DNA from: a virus
Direction: 5' to 3' (one strand)
IMG/VR virus record: IMGVR_UViG_3300032073_000312
Coordinates: 1-21,498 of that record
DNA: 21,498 nt
This document shows, one piece after another, positions 1 through 6,100 of this stretch; the first letter of the stretch is position 1; each line of letters starts with the position of its first letter. The position numbers were made by a program, and so were the translations under genes. Under the pieces are notes generated by a model, which searched no databases, had not been told where the DNA came from, and saw only the letters and a list, made by a program, of their open reading frames with translations.

Positions 1-52
1 AAAGTGTGCAAGACATAGTGCCAAACACAATTACAATTAAAATGAGTGGTAT
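1..52 (-). CDS. possible lipoprotein, N-terminal fragment with a non-ATG start
   Basis: An AAGGAG ribosome site (59-64) is followed by an open frame reading IPLILIVIVFGTMSCTL before the window ends. This looks like a short lipoprotein signal peptide: a hydrophobic stretch followed by TMSC as a possible lipobox, with the cysteine codon at 8-10. No ATG, GTG or TTG lies at the right distance. The codons placed to initiate are ATA (50-52) or ATT (53-55). The in-frame GTG and ATG further on would remove most of the hydrophobic segment. It could be an outer-membrane spanin subunit or another small phage lipoprotein, but only about 17 residues are visible. It follows the HTH gene and a GC-rich hairpin. 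A sequencing error in the start codon is an alternative. Confidence 0.3.
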   Translation of the reverse strand, partial: MPLILIVIVFGTMSCTL

Positions 53-63
53 AATAATCTCCT

Positions 64-110
64 TAAAAAAAAAAATTAAGTTATTGCCCCCACCCCCTAA
101 GGGATGAGGG
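64..110 (-). terminator. GC-rich hairpin followed by a T tract, after the HTH gene
   Basis: On the minus strand CCCTCATCCC (101-110) pairs with GGGGTGGGGG (87-96) around a TTAG loop, ten pairs including two G-T wobbles. A run of eleven T on the transcribed strand starts about eleven bases later. The gap before the T run is long for a standard intrinsic terminator. The hairpin begins nine bases after the HTH stop codon, so termination or 3'-end protection is likely. Confidence 0.55.
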
Positions 111-118
111 AAAACAAT

Positions 119-352
119 TTAAATATCTGTTAAACGGGGATTATTATCATTAAGAGTGCGAATCCAATTCTTAACAGAACGGACATGGCAACCCATCTCA
201 TTAGAGACAAGACTTGCAGGTTCACCATTCATAACACGGCTAGCTGCAACGATTCGCTCATAATTAGTCCAACTACGATTACTTGTTGTAAAGGGTAAGC
301 CCCGAACAAGGGTGTAGTTTGAACCCTTAGATAGTTGATTTATTAAAGCCAT
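119..352 (-). CDS. small helix-turn-helix DNA-binding protein
   Basis: A 77-residue protein. Residues about 31-68 fit a homeodomain-like helix-turn-helix: YERIVAASRVMNGEPASLVS, a turn at NEMGCHVRS, then the recognition helix VKNWIRTL. This pattern is common in transposase-type and resolvase-type HTH domains and in small phage regulators. No catalytic domain follows, so it is a stand-alone DNA binder, probably a regulator. The start is supported by AAGGAG seven bases upstream of the ATG. A perfect inverted repeat, AGACCA-TG-TGGTCT, lies 28-41 bases upstream of the ATG and could be its own operator. A hairpin follows the stop codon. The family is not identified more closely; a role as a small terminase-like DNA-binding subunit cannot be excluded. 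Confidence 0.7.
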   Translation of the reverse strand: MALINQLSKGSNYTLVRGLPFTTSNRSWTNYERIVAASRVMNGEPASLVSNEMGCHVRSVKNWIRTLNDNNPRLTDI

Positions 353-379
353 AAGAGATCTCCTTATTTATTGGCGTTT

Positions 380-393
380 AGACCATGTGGTCT
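380..393. promoter_or_regulatory. inverted repeat upstream of the HTH gene, candidate operator
   Basis: AGACCA and TGGTCT are perfect inverted arms separated by two bases, centred about 34 bases upstream of the HTH start codon. The position suits autoregulation by that protein. It could equally be an RNA hairpin at the end of the structured region that follows upstream. Confidence 0.35.
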
Positions 394-399
394 GAAGTG

Positions 400-872
400 C
401 TCTGTAATACTCTTGGGAGAAAAAGAATTACAGAGTCAATCACAACACACGGTTGTTGAGCAGTTTTTTACAGTGTTACTCAGCACTTTCTCCTTGTAAA
501 GCTGTTTTGAACTGATACCTTACGTATCTCATTCTCCCAACAGCGGGGAATTTCTCTAAGGTCAGGGGTGCTTCTCAGGAACAAATTGCCTCCACATTCT
601 CCCCTGACACTAACGCAACTTAGATTGCGGCTTACTCGCTTCGGCTGTTTTTTTACGCTGCGACACGCTTCCATCATCGGTGCTTACGCCCACCGACTAG
701 GAAAGTAGCTAACTCTCCGTGGCTCCTCTATTAAGCAGAATAGGCAAACAAAACTATGTGATACCGTTTGGATACTTTTGCTAGTTCTATCACTAAACTA
801 ATTACAGGTTATAAGCTTATCGGTAATCAGCCGCACTTATAAGGAGTAATCTGCCTATTCAACATAATAGAG
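400..872 (-). ncRNA. candidate large structured RNA, class unknown
   Basis: This gene-free stretch lies between the 48-aa gene (stop at 883) and the HTH gene (start at 352) and is locally richer in GC than its surroundings. It holds many complementary segments. 726-733 pairs with 865-872 (8 bp), continued after a symmetric 4x4 internal loop by 738-746 with 852-860 (9 bp). This closes a domain containing 758-763/788-793. Further hairpins are 700-706/712-718, 677-682/691-696, 614-618/625-629, 561-568/601-608 (8 bp), 514-518/524-528, 481-489/498-504, 443-447/454-458 and 400-408/427-435 (9 bp). The 700-718 hairpin has a G-U pair only when read on the minus strand (an A-C mismatch on the plus strand), and the 677-696 hairpin can close on a GUAA tetraloop there, so minus-strand transcription is favoured. 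Ends are uncertain. I could not match it to tmRNA, RNase P, a group I intron or a tRNA. Confidence 0.55.
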
Positions 873-882
873 AAGATTGATG

Positions 883-1029
883 TTATTGTGTTGAGTCTTT
901 AATCGCAAAAGCTTTATCTTTTTTGCGACTTCGTTTAGCTTTGCTTCCTTTTTTAGGAGGCACAACCTGTGGCGGCTTGCGGTTTTGTAACATAGCTTTA
1001 GCCACAGGGTTTATAACACCGACTTTCAT
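883..1029 (-). CDS. small basic conserved-type phage protein (48 aa)
   Basis: A 48-residue protein beginning MKVGVINPVAKAMLQNRKPP and ending in a lysine/arginine-rich tail (PPKKGSKAKRSRKKDKAFA). The pattern NPVAKA...QVVPPKK recalls a family of very short basic proteins found in many T7-like and marine phages, usually of unknown function. That is from memory and not verified. The ATG overlaps the stop of the preceding 57-aa gene as ATGA, which implies translational coupling. The basic character suggests nucleic-acid binding, but nothing shows this. The structured RNA begins within about ten bases of its stop codon. Confidence 0.6.
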   Translation of the reverse strand: MKVGVINPVAKAMLQNRKPPQVVPPKKGSKAKRSRKKDKAFAIKDSTQ

Positions 1030-1199
1030 TGGAGTTCTTCCAAACCCTCTTCAAGAAGTATTTGAAGTGGAGTTGGTTCTGGTTCAGTATACTCTACGTT
1101 AACATAAGTATGAGACCATTTTTCATCAAGCTCTTTAATTAAATTAGAAAAGCTTATTGCTTCTAAATGTTCGGGGGAATAACGTTTAGCACGACTCAT
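1026..1199 (-). CDS. hypothetical protein (57 aa)
   Basis: A 57-residue protein starting MSRAKRYSPEHLEAISFSNL and ending ILLEEGLEELQ. It is not recognised. The first residues are basic and the rest acidic, with a PEPTP linker around residues 40-44 and a leucine/glutamate-rich C-terminal helix. Its ATG overlaps the stop of the 53-aa gene (ATGA), and its own stop overlaps the start of the 48-aa gene in the same way. These tight junctions on one strand are the main reason to call it real, since it is too short for composition to decide. Confidence 0.55.
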   Translation of the reverse strand: MSRAKRYSPEHLEAISFSNLIKELDEKWSHTYVNVEYTEPEPTPLQILLEEGLEELQ

Positions 1200-1357
1200 G
1201 AGTAAGTAATCCCAAGAACATCATCGCTAGCACCTCCCATGCTTGAAAATCGTTTCCAACAACCTTCAACTGCTTCTTCTTTGGTTTCTCCGTAACATAT
1301 TATGGATCTTTTTTTACCACTTGTTTGTACCCAGAAAGTTAAAGTTGCTACTTCCAT
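1196..1357 (-). CDS. hypothetical protein (53 aa)
   Basis: A 53-residue protein starting MEVATLTFWVQTSGKKRSII and ending GASDDVLGITYS. The first half looks like two beta strands (VATLTFWVQ and KRSIICYGE) followed by a helix (TKEEAVEGCWKRFSSM). This is an alpha/beta small-domain pattern, and nothing more specific is seen. The start ATG shares bases with the stop of the 30-aa membrane peptide (TAATG), and its stop overlaps the next ATG. It therefore belongs to the chain of coupled tiny genes 1449-883. Function unknown. Confidence 0.55.
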   Translation of the reverse strand: MEVATLTFWVQTSGKKRSIICYGETKEEAVEGCWKRFSSMGGASDDVLGITYS

Positions 1358-1449
1358 TATTTGTCTCCCAGTTTTTCTAATATTGCTACTATGATTTCTA
1401 GTGATGCCAATGCTATTAAAAACATTGCTGCGCCTACTACTGCACCCAT
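1357..1449 (-). CDS. 30-aa single-TM peptide
   Basis: A 30-residue peptide, MGAVVGAAMFLIALASLEII followed by VAILEKLGDK. Nearly all of it is one hydrophobic helix with small residues (G, A) at the start and a charged C-terminal tail. It has a good ribosome site (GAGGAG, eight bases before the ATG) and couples to the next gene through TAATG. Small inner-membrane peptides of this kind occur in phage lysis or host-takeover regions. The holin, antiholin or membrane-modulator role is open. Confidence 0.5.
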   Translation of the reverse strand: MGAVVGAAMFLIALASLEIIVAILEKLGDK

Positions 1450-1464
1450 TGGTTTTCTCCTCAA

Positions 1465-1707
1465 TTAATTAATAGTTTTTGGTTTTTCTTTAAAAAAGAT
1501 TTCTACGTTATTTCCTTCAAAATACATTCCTATGATTTCTCTTGAAATTCCATTTTCATCTTCTGCTTCGATTCTTGAAAGAAATTTATTAAGTTCAAAA
1601 CTTCTGTAAACAGTCATACCTGAACCTTCTGAGTCGAAGGGATCTGGTAACTTTCCATTATTATAGTCTTCTTCTTTTATTGTAGTAAAAAATTTTTCGA
1701 AAGACAT
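1465..1707 (-). CDS. hypothetical acidic protein (80 aa)
   Basis: An 80-residue, mostly acidic protein starting MSFEKFFTTIKEEDYNNGKL and ending FEGNNVEIFFKEKPKTIN. It looks like a small alpha/beta protein. I do not recognise a family. The ATG follows GAGGAG at normal spacing. It is the first gene after the second copy of the promoter-like 32-bp element (1731-1762), so it probably heads a transcript that continues through the 30-, 53-, 57- and 48-aa genes. Confidence 0.65.
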   Translation of the reverse strand: MSFEKFFTTIKEEDYNNGKLPDPFDSEGSGMTVYRSFELNKFLSRIEAEDENGISREIIGMYFEGNNVEIFFKEKPKTIN

Positions 1708-1730
1708 TTTTTTCTCCTCTAAGGTTTTCT

Positions 1731-1762
1731 ATTATAGATGCGTTATTTTTCTCACTTTTTTA
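1731..1762 (-). promoter_or_regulatory. promoter-like 32-bp element, copy 2
   Basis: This is identical to 3044-3075 except for one base (1745 against 3058). On the minus strand it reads TAAAAAAGTGAGAAAAA, then a C or T, then AACGCATCTATAAT. It starts nine bases after the stop of the 56-aa gene and ends 24 bases before the start of the 80-aa gene, and sequence similarity stops right after CTATAAT. The TATAAT matches a sigma70 -10 box, but no -35 box is found at 16-18 bases. The long conserved core suits a single-subunit phage RNA polymerase promoter better. The activity is inferred. Confidence 0.6.
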
Positions 1763-1770
1763 AGCCGCAC

Positions 1771-1941
1771 TCACTCTTCGTCGAGCCAGTACGGATAGTT
1801 TTCATGGTAATCACACTCGGCTTGAGTCCAGCCAGTAGCAGCGTCTACAGGTTTATTGTAGTAATCGTAGACGAATGACTCGTAGTGAAATTCCTTATGG
1901 AAATTTTCCATTAAGTCTGCTGTAGTTTCGTAATTTTCCAT
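1771..1941 (-). CDS. hypothetical acidic, aromatic-rich protein (56 aa)
   Basis: A 56-residue protein starting MENYETTADLMENFHKEFHY and ending ENYPYWLDEE. It is very rich in glutamate, aspartate, tyrosine and tryptophan. The start is set at 1941 because GAAAGGAT lies a normal distance upstream; a TTG five codons earlier would put the ribosome site inside the gene. No family recognised. A strongly negative small phage protein can be a DNA mimic or an inhibitor of a host protein, but there is no direct evidence for that here. Confidence 0.6.
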   Translation of the reverse strand: MENYETTADLMENFHKEFHYESFVYDYYNKPVDAATGWTQAECDYHENYPYWLDEE

Positions 1942-1982
1942 AATATATCCTTTCAAGATATGGCTGAATCATTTTATATGTT

Positions 1983-2198
1983 TTATTCTATAACATCTAA
2001 GTCTAAATTCATGTCTGGAATGTCCTCTACAAAAACATTTGAATTTACATTTATTTCATTAGCATATAACATACGACCTATATCATCATCTGACATCCAC
2101 CTAGCACACATCATTATTAAGTCCCTCTGAGTTATTTCATTTCTTGGATTTCCAATTCCATCCATTAAGTCTAATAGCTTTTCTCTATTATAATGCAT
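1983..2198 (-). CDS. hypothetical protein (71 aa)
   Basis: A 71-residue acidic protein starting MHYNREKLLDLMDGIGNPRN and ending DIPDMNLDLDVIE. Residues about 23-45 (ITQRDLIMMCARWMSDDDIGRML) look helical, with a short helix-turn-helix feel, but no confident DNA-binding motif. The ribosome site AAGGAAAG lies six bases before the ATG. It begins ten bases after the end of the SleB hydrolase gene and is probably co-transcribed with the lysis cassette. Confidence 0.6.
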   Translation of the reverse strand: MHYNREKLLDLMDGIGNPRNEITQRDLIMMCARWMSDDDIGRMLYANEINVNSNVFVEDIPDMNLDLDVIE

Positions 2199-2207
2199 TT
2201 GCTTTCC

Positions 2208-2606
2208 TTATTGTTTGTAGAACAAGTGTGTTCCAAGTTTACCTAGGTACTCCATATCTCTTACCCAGTAAGGCTTGACATATTCTGCATGGTAGTGCGT
2301 TGCCCCTGTTTTTGGAATAACACGTTCAGAGGAGCCACTTAAAATTAAAACAGCCGCTTGAGAAATTTGCTCCCAAGCTTGCTGATCTAAATAAGACATA
2401 CGGGTAGGATCGTCATGTATTCCATCGTGTGTCCAGCTAAACTGTTTCTTCTGCCAAACAACTTCACAAATTGTGTCTGGAAAACGATTGCTATTAACAC
2501 GATTTAAGGTTACTTCTGCTACCATAAGTTGACCAAATTGTGGTTCATTACGAGCTTCAAAAAACATATTTAAAGCAAGACAGGTTGCTGCTGCTGTTAA
2601 AATCAT
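2208..2606 (-). CDS. SleB-type cell wall hydrolase (endolysin candidate)
   Basis: A 132-residue protein matching the Hydrolase_2/SleB family of peptidoglycan hydrolases (lytic transglycosylase or amidase type). The family pattern covers almost the full length: CLALNMFFEARNEPQFGQL at residues 9-27, with the likely catalytic glutamate E17 in FFEAR; AEVTLNRVNSNRFPDTICEV at 30-49; QFSW at 55-58; and the end motif THYHAEYVKPYW around residues 103-114. It has no spore-coat region or LysM domain, so it is a bare catalytic domain. The hydrophobic N-terminus is part of the fold rather than a clear signal peptide. AAGAGG precedes the ATG. A three-TM protein and a 39-aa membrane peptide lie just upstream, which makes a compact lysis cassette. 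Confidence 0.85.
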   Translation of the reverse strand: MILTAAATCLALNMFFEARNEPQFGQLMVAEVTLNRVNSNRFPDTICEVVWQKKQFSWTHDGIHDDPTRMSYLDQQAWEQISQAAVLILSGSSERVIPKTGATHYHAEYVKPYWVRDMEYLGKLGTHLFYKQ

Positions 2607-2615
2607 TTTAACCTC

Positions 2616-2735
2616 TTAATTTATTTGCTCTGCAGTTATAAAGGATTTATCACTACAAATTATAGACATTAATTGGTATATAACTCCCCAAGCAAATAAG
2701 GCAAGGAAAAGCAGTATCCAATCAAATTTTATCAT
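2616..2735 (-). CDS. 39-aa single-TM peptide of the lysis cassette
   Basis: A 39-residue peptide starting MIKFDWILLFLALFAWGVIY and ending CSDKSFITAEQIN. Residues 4-26 form one strong transmembrane helix. The C-terminal tail has a single cysteine and is polar. Its ATG overlaps the last codons of the three-TM gene in another frame, and its stop lies ten bases before the SleB start, so the three genes are coupled. Antiholin, small holin or spanin subunit are the main options. The lack of a lipobox at the right place argues against an outer-membrane spanin. Confidence 0.6.
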   Translation of the reverse strand: MIKFDWILLFLALFAWGVIYQLMSIICSDKSFITAEQIN

Positions 2736-3018
2736 TACTTACATTCTCCTTCACAGGAAGTTTGTCTAGTGTCCAGTTTAAGAACTTTCTATAAGCTGTT
2801 TCTTGTTGTTCATCATCTTTTATAACGTGAGAAATTATGTCAACTAAAAACAAACCTAAAATAAAAACACTTGTCTTTGGCGATACAGCAAGAGCAATAC
2901 CTAAAGTTACACCAACCCAAAGGATAGGCACACGATATAGTTTTTTACCCATTACAGCTTTTGCCCAAACAAGTCTTGTTAAAGTTCCGATTGATAACGC
3001 GATTAATGCGGCATACAT
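2722..3018 (-). CDS. three-TM membrane protein, holin candidate
   Basis: A 98-residue protein. Hydrophobic segments lie at about 2-18 (YAALIALSIGTLTRLVW), 34-49 (VPILWVGVTLGIALAV) and 53-69 (TSVFILGLFLVDIISHV), followed by a charged tail (DDEQQETAYRK...). Three helices and a polar C-terminus fit class I-like holins. The start is placed at 3018, where AAAGGAAAG lies upstream at proper spacing. The ATG nine codons earlier has no ribosome site. It is the first gene after a terminator and the promoter-like element, and two genes upstream of SleB. The context is the main support for holin; it has no named family that I recognise. Confidence 0.65.
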   Translation of the reverse strand: MYAALIALSIGTLTRLVWAKAVMGKKLYRVPILWVGVTLGIALAVSPKTSVFILGLFLVDIISHVIKDDEQQETAYRKFLNWTLDKLPVKENVSNDKI

Positions 3019-3043
3019 TTTACTTTCCTTTAATTGTTTATTC

Positions 3044-3075
3044 ATTATAGATGCGTTGTTTTTCTCACTTTTTTA
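3044..3075 (-). promoter_or_regulatory. promoter-like 32-bp element, copy 1
   Basis: First copy of the element also found at 1731-1762, with 31 of 32 bases the same. It lies just after the strong terminator that closes the tail operon and 26 bases before the start of the holin-candidate gene, which is where a new promoter would be expected. The minus-strand core AACGCATCTATAAT has a loose resemblance to the T7 promoter core (ACGACTCACTATAG). No sigma70 -35 box is visible. Confidence 0.65.
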
Positions 3076-3090
3076 TCTGACTTTTTTGTT

Positions 3091-3120
3091 AAAAAAGGCC
3101 ACCCCATTAGGGATGACCTT
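3091..3120 (-). terminator. intrinsic terminator after the tape measure gene
   Basis: On the minus strand AAGGTCATCCC pairs with GGGGTGGCCTT around a TAAT loop, eleven pairs including two G-T. The T-run at the foot of the stem is six bases long. It starts six bases after the tape measure stop codon. This is the clearest intrinsic terminator in the window and separates the tail operon from the lysis cassette. Confidence 0.9.
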
Positions 3121-3125
3121 ATAAG

Positions 3126-6100
3126 TTAGCCTTTGTAGTTGCTCTCTTTGTTTTGAGAGTTAACTCCGCTGGCAATAGCTGGTAACATCTTTATTATTTC
3201 TTGTCTTGTTTGACGAGATATATCGCCTGTTATTGACAAGTTTACAACACTAGAATTTCCTTTTGAATTTCCGTTTAAATAGCTGTTTACTTTATCTGTA
3301 GGGACAACTAATTCGCCTGGAGTTAACATGGCAGGAACTGAGTCTTGTCCGACTCTTGACATGCTTGTATTAGGAACAATTCCTCCATTAGAGAAAGGAA
3401 TAAAGCTAATAGCTTTGCTAATCGCACTTCCCCAATCAAATTCAAACAAATTTTCAAACAACTTATCAAAAGTAGATTTTAAACTTGCTGCTTTAAAGAA
3501 AGCCTCAGTGAAAGAATCTACAACAGTGTCTATAATCTGATTGCTAATACTGTCTAATATTGTATTAAAGAAGTTAGCAATAGTAGATTGACCTTTTATT
3601 AGAGTTTTAAAGCCTTCTGCAAAAGAATTTTGTATTGAATCAGTTGCCGCCTCTGCTCTTACAGTTAGGTTTTCTACTTGCTGTCGTCTTTTATCTAACA
3701 AATCATTTATACGTTGTTGATTTTCAAGATCGTTAGCACCTAAAGAATTCAATTCTTCTTGTAGATTAATTATATCTAAAGATAATTCTTTTACTCTTTC
3801 ACTTTCAAACAATAAGTTAGGATCCATGCCCATAGACTCAAAACCAATTTGAGCTTGCTCAACAGTTCCCCCTCTAGTAAGCTGATCAAAAATTACAGCT
3901 CTTTGATCTTTTATGATTTTCAGAGCGTCTTTTCTACTTCTAGAATCTGCTAAAGAAGATTTTATTATTTTCTTCTGAGCAACTTCTACTTTCTTTAAAG
4001 CGCCTTCTATAGTTAAGATCGATCTTGTACTTAAACTAGATGCCTTTGCAAGATCAAATGCAAAATTACTGTCGTTAAGACCACCTACTAGCTTTTCAAA
4101 AATAGTTTCGCTAGAAGTGCTTATGCCTTTACCAGTGCCTTTGAGTATTTCTTCAATAACTTTTTGGAATTTCTTTGACGAAGCGGCAATCTCTTTAGCT
4201 GAAAGGCCTTCTATTATGCCATTCATATTGTTTGCTTCACTTAGTCTTTGCATAAGCAAAGAAAGTCTTCCAACCTCCTCCTGAGCATCAATTAACTTTT
4301 TAAGGGTAATTGCGTCAAGAGTTAGTATGTCATTTATATCAAAAGTAAGATCGTCTACAGAACTCATAGCTTCTTGTAAAAGACTAATTCTATTAGTTTC
4401 TGATAAACCAAGTTGATTACTCAAGTCAACAAGATGCCTTAAGTGCTGATCTTGAGCTAATATTGCGTCATTCTGAAAATCAATACTTGTGATTCTGTCT
4501 CTGTCTTGAAGCTCTGTATTTTGCTGTATATTAAATAGCTCGGTTTCAAGAACTTTTCTTTGTTTAAGGGAATCATTAATCCTTTGTATTATTGCGTAGG
4601 ACTCTGTGTCATTAAAATTTTGAAGATTTAAACTAGAACTTATACCTATATCTTCAAGCTGTCTATTGACGTCAGTTATTGCGCCTTTGTCTATTTCTAC
4701 ATTTGTTAAAGAAATAACAGCTTCTTCAAACTGTTTTAATCTTGAGCCGTATGCTTGTATTAGCCCCTCATCAACACCTCTTAACATTGAGTCTAAGGCT
4801 GCACTAGCACTGCCTTGAGAAAAATTTATTCTTTCAAGGTCATTTCCTTGAAAAATTTCTCTTTCATCTCTCTCTAATCTTGACTGCATTAGTCTTAGAG
4901 TACGCATTTCTCCCATGTCTATATTAGCAAAGGCAAGACCGCTGACTTCTCCTCCTAAAATTTCAGACATTCTTGGTTCAAGTGCAGCTCTACCTGTCTG
5001 CATTGATTGAATGCTTCTTAATGTAGTTCTAAGAAATGTAGCATCTCCTAATTCTAATTGAGAATCAGAGTTGTTATCTAATGCTGCTAATCTTGCTCCC
5101 GCAGAAGTTCTGCTAAAAAGATCTTTTAAACTATTAAAGAAGGTACTGTCATTCATTGCTAACTCATTAAGTTGAGCGCCTACGTCAGAATCTATTACCC
5201 CTCCCCCAAATCTTATTTCTTCAAGGGTTGCTGTTAATGCGTCAGGAAGTCTTAAATCTGCTTCTAATAAAGCAGTAGCAAAAGCTTCAGCTATTGCAGG
5301 AGTATCCAACCTTTCGGCTGTAAATTTACCTGCATTTATATCTTTAAGTAAATTTTGCCTAACTAAGTCTACACCTTCTAAATCGGCTTTCATAAAGCTA
5401 GGAAGGAGGTCTGAAAGTTTAAAGGGTTTTACAAGCCTAATTGCACTTGAAAATTGATCTGACAGACTTGCAAGGCCAGCCGCCCCTTGGGAGGCACTTC
5501 GGCTGTCTGTGTCATTTACTGCATATACTGCAGTCTCAACTGCTCTTGCAGCAGCTTCAATATCTTTTCTAGTTTCTTGAGAAATTTCTCCGTATCTGAT
5601 TCTTTCCTTTTCTGCTTTATCTCTATTTTTATCTAATGTTTTAACAGCTCTTTCTATCTTGAGAAGATCTTTGTCATCAGCATCAGAAATATTAGCATCT
5701 GCTAACTTAGAACTTAAATTTATTTTAAAGCCTTTTCCTAGGTCACTCTCAATCATTCTGAGATCTTTAACCATTTTCTTTCTAACATCAGAAAGGTCTT
5801 TTCCAAGTAGGTTAAATCTAGCACCAATATCGTCAAATACGTTTTTAGTCTTTTCTTTAAAAGAGTCTCCTGTACCAAACAGAGCAATCGATAACGCCCC
5901 TGCCGTAACAGCTACTATTGCCGCTACTAGACCAATTATCATTGCAGGGATTGCGGCTATAAGACCACCAATAGCTAAAGAAAATCCAGTAACTAAAGTA
6001 GTCACTAAGGTTGTTGCAAAGCCTGATAAAGCAGCTGTGATTACAGAAACAAATCTTAACTTGCCAAGCATACCAAGTAATTTTCCTAAAGCAGGTATAG

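Noticed and set aside
480-677. 65-codon minus-strand frame in the gene desert
   Set aside because: It has an unusual Arg/Cys-rich composition, no ribosome site and no family likeness, and it overlaps several RNA stems. It is better explained as non-coding.
2640-2680. Another CTATAAT on the minus strand inside the 39-aa gene
   Set aside because: The bases upstream do not match the conserved core of the 32-bp element, so it is a chance match in AT-rich DNA.
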